Assembly (NCBI RefSeq): GCF_022458865.1
Contig: NZ_JAJNMU010000016.1
Coordinates: 1 to 64,000 of the forward strand
DNA length: 64,000 nucleotides
Origin: Paenibacillus periandrae
Lineage (GTDB): Bacteria > Bacillota > Bacilli > Paenibacillales > NBRC-103111
Direction: 5' to 3'
The notes under the pieces were generated by a model that was not told where the DNA came from, ran no database searches, and was given only the letters and a program-made list of their open reading frames with translations. Positions within the stretch are counted from its first letter, which is position 1; each line of letters opens with the position of its first letter. Positions 43,425 through 52,228 of this stretch are shown in pieces. Both the position numbers and the translations under genes were made by a program.

Positions 43425-44195
43425 TTACATCCCGCCGAATTGAAACCATAATGAATCCCAGATCGCTCTTACCTGGCTGCCCAACGGAGTCACAAACGCA
43501 TTCCATAGCAAGACCAGTGTGAGTGTGATACATACATTTTCCACTAGAAAGCCACTGAACTTACCTGTGCTCATCATCGGAATCTTGAGCTTCCACTTGA
43601 ATGGAGGAAGTGGCTGTATACCATGCTTCGTTAACATGTCGCAGAGCAAATGCAGTGTGTAAGAAACTACCCCGGCTATCCACAATGGAATATCCAACTG
43701 AACAGAGGCAGCATAGAGCAGACCGCCCCAAATTAAAATGCCATAAATGGAATGCGTCAAGCCGCGGTGCGGAAGCACAGAGCAAACCATAAGCAGCGCT
43801 CCGACAGCAGCCAGCCAAGGACCGCCATCAGCACCCAAATACAGCAGTAGACCACCAAGAGCAGCCATCAGCAATTGACGAAACAAGCGATGGTTGGCCA
43901 AACATATCGCGATTAACAATACGCCGATCCCATAGCTGTAAGGAAGAAAAAAGGATTGCAGGTAAGCATATAGGGTCCACCCTACCCCGATAGCTGCTAG
44001 CAGCCACTTCAATTTTAAGATCAGGGAATTGGGAACCGTCTTTTGCAATAATAGGCTGTTAGGCTCATCAATATCAGGAAGCAGTGAGCTGACCAATGCA
44101 ATGGCAAAGCCCGGCAGTGTAACTCCCTGACCAATCAGCTGCATCAGGGACATAGTGACTCCTGTGCTTACAATTAGATGGGTTCGTCCCGTCAT
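43425..44195 (-). CDS. YdjM-type membrane-bound metal-dependent hydrolase (DUF457)
   Basis: 256 aa from ATG 44195, after gaaaggaagcg; the longer frame starts at 44273. Multi-spanning, with metal-ligand motifs THLIVSTG (residue ~4), LLPDIDEPNSLL, HRGLTHSI, and LHLLCDMLTKHG, the diagnostic pattern of LexA-regulated YdjM proteins. Thought to act on lipids, exact reaction unknown. Confidence 0.82.
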   Translation of the reverse strand: MTGRTHLIVSTGVTMSLMQLIGQGVTLPGFAIALVSSLLPDIDEPNSLLLQKTVPNSLILKLKWLLAAIGVGWTLYAYLQSFFLPYSYGIGVLLIAICLANHRLFRQLLMAALGGLLLYLGADGGPWLAAVGALLMVCSVLPHRGLTHSIYGILIWGGLLYAASVQLDIPLWIAGVVSYTLHLLCDMLTKHGIQPLPPFKWKLKIPMMSTGKFSGFLVENVCITLTLVLLWNAFVTPLGSQVRAIWDSLWFQFGGM

Positions 44196-44425
44196 AACAT
44201 TCGTACGCTTCCTTTCAATATCATGATGTGCGTAATGCATGTAGCTCTTGTTAGTATAACATGCTTCTCCCATTTAGGCGAACACATGTTCATATAACTC
44301 GAGCGATAATAGTTGAGCTAACAAATGAAAATGGTTGTTAATCATTCTCAGGCTGTTTTAAATTATTAGATTAGGTTTATATATTTCTTAGAAGAACATT
44401 ACAATATAAAAGAGGAGCTAATCCT

Positions 44426-44680
44426 ATGAAAACGTCATCTAAAGCAAACAGCAGCGAATTATTAGAGCAATTGGAAGCAGTCGATTTGGCCTTAGTCGAC
44501 ATGATTATATATTTGGACTCGCATCCCCAGGATGCAAATGCATTAACCCAGCATGATGAATTGTGTGAACAACGTAAAGAAATTCGCAACCAATTGGCTA
44601 TTGCGAATGGTGCAGTTTATAAATATGAACCCCGCCTTAATGAGGTCTGGCCATGGGGCCAAGCACCTTGGACAAGGTAA
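44426..44680 (+). CDS. CotJB-like spore coat protein
   Basis: 84 aa with aggagcta upstream. LEAVDLALVDMIIYLDSHPQDANAL and the end VWPWGQAPWTR match CotJB, which ends in a W-P-W motif. In Bacillus CotJB lies in cotJABC with a manganese-catalase-like CotJC; here neither partner is adjacent. It would enter the inner coat in the mother cell. A mother-cell sigma promoter was not identified. Confidence 0.65.
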   Translation: MKTSSKANSSELLEQLEAVDLALVDMIIYLDSHPQDANALTQHDELCEQRKEIRNQLAIANGAVYKYEPRLNEVWPWGQAPWTR

Positions 44681-44702
44681 TGAACATCTAACCCCACAAT
44701 GA

Positions 44703-44744
44703 ATACCCTGAGCTTATTGGTTAAATTGCCATTGCTCAGGGTAT
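44703..44744 (+). terminator. Intrinsic terminator after the CotJB-like gene
   Basis: Eleven perfect base pairs, ataccctgagc (44703-44713) with gctcagggtat (44734-44744), followed by ttatgctgtt. Confidence 0.75.
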
Positions 44745-44804
44745 TTATGCTGTTATACACCTGCAAGCTTCATCCCGATATATGATCGATTGGGAGGATT
44801 CCTT

Positions 44805-44848
44805 TTAAGAAAAAAGGCCCTTGAAGCAGATATCTGCAGCAAGAGCCA
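44805..44848 (-). terminator. Intrinsic terminator of the export operon
   Basis: On the minus strand ggctcttg pairs with caagggcc around a palindromic loop holding gcagatatctgc, and is followed by ttttttctt. It closes the five-gene ApbE/MacAB/surface-protein operon. Confidence 0.75.
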
Positions 44849-44863
44849 ATGATTGAAGTTTTT

Positions 44864-47146
44864 TTATTGTTTAAAGGTAGCTATCAACCTTTTGGCAACT
44901 CCGGTTGGGGTTGTAATGTCCTCATAAATATGAAGAGTCAATGGATAATCGAGCTGCTCAGACTTGATATCGGTAAAGGTGATCGTCTGTGTTCCGTTGA
45001 TCAATTTACCTGTACCCTGAAGCTGTTGAGTCGTACTGCCCAAAACTCGATCCCTGCCGTCCACAAGCTCGAATTCCATTTGAGCGAACGTATTATCAAC
45101 AATAACCTCTGGAGCCTTTTGGATATCTAGACTTAACTTAAGCTTATACGTGTAAGCATTGGAGCTGAATACCGATGACAAGTTCCATTCTTCAATATTT
45201 ACAGTATATGGGTAGAAGGAGAGCTTCTTGCTTACTGCAGTTGGATCATCCTCACCCGCTTGATTAACTGCCACCTTGTAATCGGCGATAGGCAGCTTCA
45301 ATTTTAATGTATTAGTGCTGTCCAGAATACTCAGCTTAAAGGTTCCTTGTGCCGATGGCGGCAGCATGTACGAATAGCTGTAAACATAAGCTGAATCAGG
45401 AATTAGCTGCGTAAGAGATGTCGTTTGTCGTGTTCCTGGGAAAATAGTTCCCGAGCTATCAGTTAAAGTCGTATCAAACGTTGGCAATGCCAGCGTATCG
45501 TTACTCTTGTTCAAAAATTTAAATTTGGCTATAACCGTCTGATAACCATTATCCGCGTTGGTGTGTCCATTCAGTTCCACCATGGAAACTTCCAAATTAT
45601 TATCAATGACATGGCTGCCTGTTGCGAAAGTGAATGGCTGCCCTAACTCATACTGCGGAATCGAGTTCAAATTAGCAGCGGCTGCAAGTCCTTCTTGCAG
45701 GCTCACGATTGCTATTGGCAATAAGCTTGTAATCGAAGAAGAGCTGTTCGATTGAGAAGCCGATGAGCTGGATGAATTGCTGGATGAATTATTAGATGAG
45801 GTACTGTTTGTTGTTGTGCTCGTTGCAGCCCCGGTAGAATTTGTTGTCGCGGCTCCAGTTGAACCTGATGTGCTCGTATTGTTTGTATTGGACGAAGTCG
45901 AGTTATTGGATGTGGAAGCAGACGTTCCTGAAGTTTTGCCAGTGTCGGATACCAGGAATTGAAGTTTGTCAGCTGCTATCCCTTCCGGCAGCACAACTGC
46001 GAACCGGTAAATCCCGGATTCTCCAGGTGCAATATAAGCCTCTGGCGAAACAACGGTCTCTGCACTTACCGATAACGCTGCCTCTCTGGAGATTAACGTC
46101 CCTAATAATGAAGGTGTTTGTAAAGTGCTCTTGCTATCGTTGTGAATAACAGCCGTAACTAATGCACCTTTTTTCGTAGAGATTAGCTGCTCTTCAGCTT
46201 TTTGCAGCTCCAAGGTAACACCTGTCCGACCTTGAATAAGGTATGGAGTGCGGTCACCCATTTTAACTAATTGAAATATGGAAGACAACGATAGCTTGCC
46301 AAATGATTTAATACCGGTATTATCAAGCGAAAGCTCTAATGACATATTATCAGTAACCGGTGCAGAATCCGTGGTCGCGGTTAACAATACATGCTTGGTT
46401 TGACCTGCATTAATTGAATTGCCTTCTATAGCATTCGATGTCAATACCATAATTCTGCCTTGACCATCACGAAGCAAATATTTTAATCCTGATGGCAGGG
46501 TAATCGTCTCCGAGCCTGTCGGAGTTACAGCTGCGTCTATTAGCACGGTCCATTTTCCATCCTGGGGAACGGTAATCGCCTTAGTCGTCATGATAGATAC
46601 ATAAGAGCTAGTAGTCAACGAGGTATCTACATCAGCCAGATTCAACAACAGCTGCTGAGTTTGCTCACCTAACGAATCTGCATTCGCTACTGAAAGTGAG
46701 CCTATATCCTGTGTACTGGAACCGCTGCGCTGAAATACAGTCACCTTTAAATCACTTGTTTGAAGCGCACCGGGAATCGTTGCAACATAATAGTAGCCTG
46801 CCACTGTGTGTGGTGAAACGAGGGCGTTAGCCGCTTGGCTCATTTGGGCATAGTAGCTTCCACCTGCGGTTGAGGTCACTTTAATTCCATATTGATTAAA
46901 ATCAACCACACTATCGCCATCATTGTTAAGCTTCACATTGAATCGCATCATCTGTGAGTCAGCACCTTTGGAAATCGAGACCTCCTCAAGCGTAAAATAA
47001 ACTGAATTGTTAATAAACACGCCTTCCTTACCCGCATAAGTAATCACAGTAGACCATGAGTAGAATATCAAGCAAAGTATCGATACAATAAGAACCGCTA
47101 TGCGCCCCTTATGTAACAGCTTCCCATCAGGTAATTGAACAACCAT
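44864..47146 (-). CDS. Large membrane-anchored surface protein
   Basis: 760 aa. One N-terminal membrane helix at residues ~15-37 anchors it with the rest outside. The exterior has several beta-sandwich-like modules, split by a ~70 aa Ser/Thr/Asn linker near residues 410-480. The final part (DUF4352-like in feel, GHTNADNGYQTVIAKFKFLN) is beta-rich. No LPXTG or SLH motif. It is the last gene of the MacAB-type operon, so it may be a partner or cargo of that system. No family assigned. Confidence 0.7.
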   Translation of the reverse strand: MVVQLPDGKLLHKGRIAVLIVSILCLIFYSWSTVITYAGKEGVFINNSVYFTLEEVSISKGADSQMMRFNVKLNNDGDSVVDFNQYGIKVTSTAGGSYYAQMSQAANALVSPHTVAGYYYVATIPGALQTSDLKVTVFQRSGSSTQDIGSLSVANADSLGEQTQQLLLNLADVDTSLTTSSYVSIMTTKAITVPQDGKWTVLIDAAVTPTGSETITLPSGLKYLLRDGQGRIMVLTSNAIEGNSINAGQTKHVLLTATTDSAPVTDNMSLELSLDNTGIKSFGKLSLSSIFQLVKMGDRTPYLIQGRTGVTLELQKAEEQLISTKKGALVTAVIHNDSKSTLQTPSLLGTLISREAALSVSAETVVSPEAYIAPGESGIYRFAVVLPEGIAADKLQFLVSDTGKTSGTSASTSNNSTSSNTNNTSTSGSTGAATTNSTGAATSTTTNSTSSNNSSSNSSSSSASQSNSSSSITSLLPIAIVSLQEGLAAAANLNSIPQYELGQPFTFATGSHVIDNNLEVSMVELNGHTNADNGYQTVIAKFKFLNKSNDTLALPTFDTTLTDSSGTIFPGTRQTTSLTQLIPDSAYVYSYSYMLPPSAQGTFKLSILDSTNTLKLKLPIADYKVAVNQAGEDDPTAVSKKLSFYPYTVNIEEWNLSSVFSSNAYTYKLKLSLDIQKAPEVIVDNTFAQMEFELVDGRDRVLGSTTQQLQGTGKLINGTQTITFTDIKSEQLDYPLTLHIYEDITTPTGVAKRLIATFKQ

Positions 47147-47163
47147 GTAGTAATTCCTCCTTA

Positions 47164-47265
47164 GAGTTTGCGTAGCAAACTAACTTCGTAAGCATCATCT
47201 GAGTTTGCATAGCAAACTTTCTTCGTAAGTATCATCTGAGTTTGCACAGCAACACTTTCTTCTTT
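47164..47265. repeat. 37-bp tandem repeat array, 2.8 copies
   Basis: Units at 47164-47200 and 47201-47237 start gagtttgc, contain gcaaact (a small hairpin with the start), and end in cttcgtaagcatcatct or its variant; a third, degenerate copy starts at 47238. The array lies between the MacB-like gene and the surface protein gene of one operon, so it would be transcribed and could lower expression of the surface protein. Confidence 0.75.
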
Positions 47266-47272
47266 GAATAAA

Positions 47273-48448
47273 TTAATCGGTACGTAAAGCGTCTATCGGC
47301 CGGAGCTTGGAAGCCTTGTTGGCAGGATACAAGCCAAAAACGACACCTACCAGAACCGAGAACAAAAATGCATACAAGCTGATATCAAAAGAAACAACCG
47401 TTAGCTGCTTAGGGTTAAAATATGGCCATATCTTAGCCAGAGTAACACCTAATGCCAGTCCGATTAATCCTCCCAAGCCGCTGATTACAACAGCTTCAAA
47501 AAGAAATTGCAGCAAAATGTTGCGTCGCTTGGCACCAATCGATTTACGGATACCTATTTCTCTCGTACGCTCACTCACCGTAACCAGCATAATGTTCATA
47601 ATCCCTATACCCCCAACCAAGAGGGAAATACAAGCGACGCTGACCAGTTGGCTCGTTAACGTGTTCGAAGCCTCTGTACTTGCCGATAATAGCTGGTCTT
47701 GATTCGTAAAGCGAAAGCCGTTGGCATTTTTAAACTTATAGGTCAGGAATGAAGTCAAGGTTGCCTGTGCTTGGGTAATGTCATCCTTCGTAGTCGCTTC
47801 AACATATGTCGTCCTTATAGCGCCAAGATTCAGCTGGCGTTGCGCCGTGGTGAGCGGGACGATTGCAGAGGTGTCTGCAGAAGCACCGCCAATCGTGGAG
47901 CCCTTCGCATTCAGCACACCTACGACTGTAAATTGAAAGCCGTTGATATTAATCTGTTTATCCAACGGATCGACATTTCCAAACAGCTCCTTGGCCACTG
48001 TAGTGCCAAGAACAGCTACATTCGTTCGCAGATCCAGATCCGATTCCGTGATAAATCGTCCTTCTTTAAGCGAAGCCTTCAAAATGGTCATGTACCTTTC
48101 ATTGGACCCCATGACCGTGTAAGAGTCTTGTGTTGTGTTGTATTTGATGTTGATGCTGGAAGTAACGGTTGGCGCCATAGCGCTGATCTCCGGAAACTGT
48201 TCAAAGGTCATGATTTCCTGATAATCCAGCTGTGTGGCACGGCCCGTATTCAATAAATTTACGACCAGCAGGTTCGTACCCATATTTTCGTACTGCTTGG
48301 CAATCTGAGCAGATGTTCCTTGCCCGATCGCTACGAGTGTCACCACAGAGCTGACACCTATAATAACACCCAGCATCGTAAGCAATGTTCGCATCCAGCT
48401 GGCACTCACGGTTTTGAGCGCCATCCGCAGCAATTCCGTCATTCTCAT
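47273..48448 (-). CDS. MacB-type ABC transporter permease
   Basis: 391 aa. FtsX/MacB topology: a membrane helix near the N-terminus (LLTMLGVIIGVSSVVTLVAIG), a ~220 aa extracellular MacB_PCD domain, then three helices with RTREIGIRKSIGAKRRNILLQF in the cytosolic loop. Forms a mechanotransmission-type exporter with the ATPase, which it overlaps by ATGA, and the membrane-fusion protein. Confidence 0.9.
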   Translation of the reverse strand: MRMTELLRMALKTVSASWMRTLLTMLGVIIGVSSVVTLVAIGQGTSAQIAKQYENMGTNLLVVNLLNTGRATQLDYQEIMTFEQFPEISAMAPTVTSSINIKYNTTQDSYTVMGSNERYMTILKASLKEGRFITESDLDLRTNVAVLGTTVAKELFGNVDPLDKQININGFQFTVVGVLNAKGSTIGGASADTSAIVPLTTAQRQLNLGAIRTTYVEATTKDDITQAQATLTSFLTYKFKNANGFRFTNQDQLLSASTEASNTLTSQLVSVACISLLVGGIGIMNIMLVTVSERTREIGIRKSIGAKRRNILLQFLFEAVVISGLGGLIGLALGVTLAKIWPYFNPKQLTVVSFDISLYAFLFSVLVGVVFGLYPANKASKLRPIDALRTD

Positions 48449-49167
48449 AGTGTTGCCTCCAGCGCCTTTACTTGTCGCAACTCAGGCTCGTTCTCCATAT
48501 CACTGACAATTAATCCATCTCTTATCGTGACAATCCGCTTCGCATTTTCGGCAATATGCAGATCATGGGTAATCAACACGATCGTGTTACCCATTTCATT
48601 TAATTGAAGCATTAGTTCAAGTACCTCTTGCCCGGTCTTGGAATCCAGAGCTCCGGTCGGCTCATCCGCCAGCAGCAAGGAAGGACCAATGGCCAAGGCA
48701 CGGGCAACGGCTACCCGCTGCTGCTGCCCACCGGATAATTCGCTTGGACGGTGATGAGAACGCTGTGCCATACCAAGTAATTCCAGTGTTTGCATCCCTT
48801 TTTCTCTACGTTCTTTTTTGGGAATCCCGGCATAAATCATTGGCAGCTCCACATTTTCAATAGCTGTCAGCCGCGGCAGCAGGTTAAATTGCTGAAAGAT
48901 AAAACCGATTTTACGGTTCCGTAAGCCTGCCAATTCATCGTCCTTCATCTTTTCAGTGGCAATTCCATCGAGATTGTACGATCCGGAGGTAGGCACATCC
49001 AGTAAGCCAATCATATTCATTAATGTCGATTTACCAGATCCGCTGGGACCAACAATTGCCACAAATTCACCAATACCGACGGAAAGTGAAATATCCTTTA
49101 AGATGTGAAGCTCTTCAATTCCACGAAAATAAGTTTTCCTAATTTGCGTCAGTTCGATCATTTTCAT
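48445..49167 (-). CDS. MacB-type ABC transporter ATP-binding protein
   Basis: 240 aa, LolD/MacB class. Walker [10 protein letters not shown], signature [15 protein letters not shown], Walker [13 protein letters not shown], all intact, and the class motif [14 protein letters not shown]. Couples ATP hydrolysis to the MacB-type permease. Confidence 0.92.
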   Translation of the reverse strand: MKMIELTQIRKTYFRGIEELHILKDISLSVGIGEFVAIVGPSGSGKSTLMNMIGLLDVPTSGSYNLDGIATEKMKDDELAGLRNRKIGFIFQQFNLLPRLTAIENVELPMIYAGIPKKERREKGMQTLELLGMAQRSHHRPSELSGGQQQRVAVARALAIGPSLLLADEPTGALDSKTGQEVLELMLQLNEMGNTIVLITHDLHIAENAKRIVTIRDGLIVSDMENEPELRQVKALEATL

Positions 49168-49195
49168 TGGTTATCACCGTCCCTTCGAACATTAA

Positions 49196-50890
49196 TCATC
49201 GGCCGCCTCCGCCAGCTGGGAATCCTCCGCCTCCCCCTGGGAAACCACCACCAGCACCGCCGCCGGTAGCTCCTCCGGTGTTTCCATTTCGTCCACCCTG
49301 CTGGAATTGATTCCTCATAGCGTCGATTTCATTTTGGGAAAGCTTGCGCTGCGTACCCGATGCCTGATTGACAAGCACATCGCCAGCAGCCAAACCATCC
49401 GTAATTTCAATAAGCGTGGAGCTGTTTGCGCCTATTTTAACCTCATGCTCGGCCTCAATCGTTCCATCTGCCTTTTTCAACGAAACTGTCTTTTTGCCGT
49501 TGCGTGTTTTCACGTTCTCTACAGGTACAACAAGCACATCTTTCTTGTCTTCTACGAGAATATCAGCCGTCGCGGTCATCGTGTACTTAAGCTCTGATAC
49601 ATTGGTCAACGTCACAACAGCAGTGTAAAAGGTTACACCGTTCGTAACTGTCCCTACGGTAGATACCTGGGTAACTTCCCCATTAAAAACTTTGCCGGGA
49701 ATGGCATCCACCTTAACCTCAGCTTTCTGGCCTACCTTGATTTTGGGAAGATCCAGCTCATCGACCTTGACGGGGAGCTGCAGTGTATTCAGATTGGCTA
49801 CTGCACCCAACTGTACATTGCTGGCTATAGTCGTTCCAACTGGGTAGGATGCCAGCACATTTTTCTTTTGATCAACAAAATCAGTTGAGAATACGCCGTC
49901 AAAAGGCGCGTAAACCTTCAGCTTTTCCAGTTGGTCCTCCAAATCCTTAATGCTTTTCAATGATTGGGTAATTTGATTCTGTTTATTGGTAATATCCTTC
50001 TGCAGGGTATCACTCACAATCGTACTAATTAGATCTCCTTTATTAACCATTTGGTTTTCTTTGATTGCCATTTGATCGATATTACCCGAAACGCCGGCCA
50101 TCACGTTCACTGAGGTTTTATATTGCAGCGCCGCCTGCACTTTGGATTCCAGCTTCAAGCCGTCGACCGTAATGTCACCTTTAACATTTTGTCCGGCATC
50201 CATAGTCCCATCGTTGTCCACACGAATGTTCACATCAACCAGATGATTTCCTTTGGCATCCGACTTAACGGATTGGGATACGGACGTTACAACGCCTGAC
50301 TTGGTCAGCATATAACCATCTATCGTTAACTGGATCAAATCACCCGTTTTGATTTGCGCAGCTTCCTCCTGAAGAAAAGGGAGAGCCGCTGTTAACGTAT
50401 CAATGCTTGCAATCGTAGCAATCTTCGTCGTTTTGGAGACACCGGCTCCCTCGCTGGCCGTTGTGGCCAAAATTAATTTGCCGCTTGCGGGTGCATAGGT
50501 TTTTAATGCTCCTGCCTGTGTCTGTAAATCTTGCATATCCGACTCATATCCGCTTAATGTAAGTTTTGCTGAATCCAGCTTTTCATCCAGACTTGAATCC
50601 GACACCTCCAGAAGCAAATCGCCTTTTTTCACGGTTTGATTTCTGGTCAGATTGAGGGTTTTGATCATACCTTCCTTGGGAGGGACAATCGTCTGCTGCT
50701 CCTGAGGCTCCAGCTGTGCCGTACCGGAAATCGCTGTTCGTACATTTCCTTTTTTCACTGTGTAGGTTGTTTGCTGCACAGCTACCTGCTTCGTTCCGAG
50801 CAGCGTATCCTTTTTCAAATAGGCGTATGTACCGCCACCGCATACCAATATTGCCGCCAATGTGATAATAATCACTTTTTTCTTGTTCAT
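49196..50890 (-). CDS. Membrane-fusion (HlyD/MacA-like) periplasmic adaptor
   Basis: 564 aa. One N-terminal membrane helix, then paired lipoyl/barrel-sandwich domains around a coiled coil (NKQNQITQSLKSIKDLEDQLEKL), and the beta-barrel with a C-terminal membrane-proximal domain. The unusual end is a ~40 aa glycine-rich tail (GGGAGGGFPGGGGG). Longer than typical MacA (~370-400 aa) because of a second barrel-sandwich region before the coil. Works with the two genes downstream. Confidence 0.88.
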   Translation of the reverse strand: MNKKKVIIITLAAILVCGGGTYAYLKKDTLLGTKQVAVQQTTYTVKKGNVRTAISGTAQLEPQEQQTIVPPKEGMIKTLNLTRNQTVKKGDLLLEVSDSSLDEKLDSAKLTLSGYESDMQDLQTQAGALKTYAPASGKLILATTASEGAGVSKTTKIATIASIDTLTAALPFLQEEAAQIKTGDLIQLTIDGYMLTKSGVVTSVSQSVKSDAKGNHLVDVNIRVDNDGTMDAGQNVKGDITVDGLKLESKVQAALQYKTSVNVMAGVSGNIDQMAIKENQMVNKGDLISTIVSDTLQKDITNKQNQITQSLKSIKDLEDQLEKLKVYAPFDGVFSTDFVDQKKNVLASYPVGTTIASNVQLGAVANLNTLQLPVKVDELDLPKIKVGQKAEVKVDAIPGKVFNGEVTQVSTVGTVTNGVTFYTAVVTLTNVSELKYTMTATADILVEDKKDVLVVPVENVKTRNGKKTVSLKKADGTIEAEHEVKIGANSSTLIEITDGLAAGDVLVNQASGTQRKLSQNEIDAMRNQFQQGGRNGNTGGATGGGAGGGFPGGGGGFPAGGGGR

Positions 50891-50909
50891 GAAGCTGCCT
50901 CCCTAACTG

Positions 50910-51770
50910 CTAATGATAATAATCAACATTCATTTCATTCCATTTGGAACCAATTGAAGCTTTATCTCCATAATAATGAAGCTTGTTATGCTCATCGATC
51001 GATAGTACTTCACAATAGGCGGCGTGCTGAGCTATTAGTGACAATCCTTTTTCCGAACCAAGCTTCGCTATAGCCTGTGCCCAGATTCCACATTCCACCG
51101 GGTCCATACCCGCAACCGTACACTGATTCCAGAAATTGGATTCGGTATCCTGCGTTGTACAGGTAGCAATAGCTCCTTCGGAAAGGGTAGCTGTTGCAAG
51201 CAGTCCCGTTGTTTGTCCGGGTTTCTTAATCCCAATGACCCAGGGATCAAAGCTGTCAACGGGTCGACCCCATACCTTGTACGATTCCCCGACACGAAGC
51301 AGTCCCTGCTTGAGCTTCATCCGGTGCTGAAACATATCAGCCAATCGTAATAAGATCCAGTTCTGAACAATACTTTGCAGTTCCAGAGTCGAGTCTTCGG
51401 GAAGGCGTACTGATTTGGTGTCCGAATCGAGCGAAAGATGCAAATCTGAATCCAAGGATGAGCTCACCAGCGGATTGTACGTATTATGGGTCGCCTTCCG
51501 ATACGTTTCAGTGAGAGCCAAAATCTCCATCATCTGATCTGAAACCTTGCAGCGTTCCCCTGACAGCGTATTTAAATGGTTTAATTCACTTTGAGGATAG
51601 TTTCGGCAAAATCGCAATTCAGTGTCTCTGAACCATTCCACCGCCAGCCTTTCTATAACAGCGATTTCCTGAGATTCAGCCCAAATCATAATATCCACAT
51701 TCGTATTCAAAGCTTGAAAATGAAAACGATGAAACATTTCGGAAAAGTGATTTGATGTGTTGGCTATCAT
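50910..51770 (-). CDS. ApbE-like (FAD:protein FMN transferase family) protein, degenerate
   Basis: 286 aa. Overall pattern matches ApbE: FHFQALNTNVDIMI at the N-terminus, ELRFCRNYPQSELNHLN, TYNPLV, WGRPVDSFDPWVIGI, and ATLSEGAIATCTTQD near the C-terminus. The family's GGD (flavin site) and metal-site Asp blocks are altered: GLLRVGESYKVWG replaces the usual naGGd. It may have lost transferase activity. First gene of the MacAB operon, 20 bp before the membrane-fusion gene. Promoter just upstream, with operator arrays. Confidence 0.6.
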   Translation of the reverse strand: MIANTSNHFSEMFHRFHFQALNTNVDIMIWAESQEIAVIERLAVEWFRDTELRFCRNYPQSELNHLNTLSGERCKVSDQMMEILALTETYRKATHNTYNPLVSSSLDSDLHLSLDSDTKSVRLPEDSTLELQSIVQNWILLRLADMFQHRMKLKQGLLRVGESYKVWGRPVDSFDPWVIGIKKPGQTTGLLATATLSEGAIATCTTQDTESNFWNQCTVAGMDPVECGIWAQAIAKLGSEKGLSLIAQHAAYCEVLSIDEHNKLHYYGDKASIGSKWNEMNVDYYH

Positions 51771-51822
51771 GAACCTCCCCCTCTTCCCTGCCTTGCTGAT
51801 AGGTTCATTATGAAGGTCATAC

Positions 51823-51915
51823 CTGAAATGAACTTGATGATTGACTGAAAGATTGCTGAAGAGATTTAGGCTATTAACTAATCAAGCATTCAGCAAACAT
51901 TCAGCTAACGTTCAG
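51823..51915. promoter_or_regulatory. Operator pair with 11-bp periodic TTCAG repeats (ApbE/MacAB side)
   Basis: CTGAA at 51823, 51845 and 51856 (with a degenerate TTGAT at 51834) is TTCAG on the minus strand with an 11-bp period. TTCAG follows on the plus strand at 51889, 51900 and 51911, again 11 bp apart. A minus-strand -10-like CATAAT at 51812-51807 lies 10 bp past the last repeat. 11-bp direct repeats are the binding pattern of OmpR/PhoB regulators, and the RR gene is 310 bp away. A hairpin cccgacca/tggtcggg (51929-51948) lies between the two operator pairs. Confidence 0.7.
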
Positions 51916-52093
51916 AAAACACCAATAACCCGACCAAATGTGGTCGGGGCAGTCTGTACTTTTCATTAAAAAACGGATATCAATCAAACCACTTGCCGGC
52001 TATTTGGATGATACATTAGAGGTACCTTCCTCCACTTATGGTTTGATAATTTTTTCCACTTCTTTCACTTTACTCTTCTTAAAGCCTAGTAAC

Positions 52094-52183
52094 CTGAGTG
52101 CCACCTGAATGATACCTTAAAAATTGCTGAAGAACACATTTTCAACGTATTTTCAGTTATCTTTCAGTGGCATTTCAGTTCAG
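52094..52183. promoter_or_regulatory. Operator pair with 11-bp periodic TTCAG repeats (two-component side)
   Basis: CTGAG 52094, CTGAA 52105, CTTAA 52116 and CTGAA 52127 are followed by TTCAA 52141, TTCAG 52152, TTCAG 52163 and TTCAG 52174, each set on an exact 11-bp period; an extra TTCAG is at 52179. A -10-like TACTAT at 52191-52196 follows, about 12 bp past the periodic set, then the RR start at 52229. The layout suggests autoregulation by the encoded response regulator. Confidence 0.72.
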
Positions 52184-52228
52184 AAACAGATACTATTACC
52201 ATAACACTTGCTTGAGGGGGATTAAAGA

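Noticed and set aside
51929-51948. Terminator or attenuator between the divergent promoters
   Set aside because: The 8-bp stem has no T-run; it may be part of the regulatory region but nothing shows it terminates transcription.
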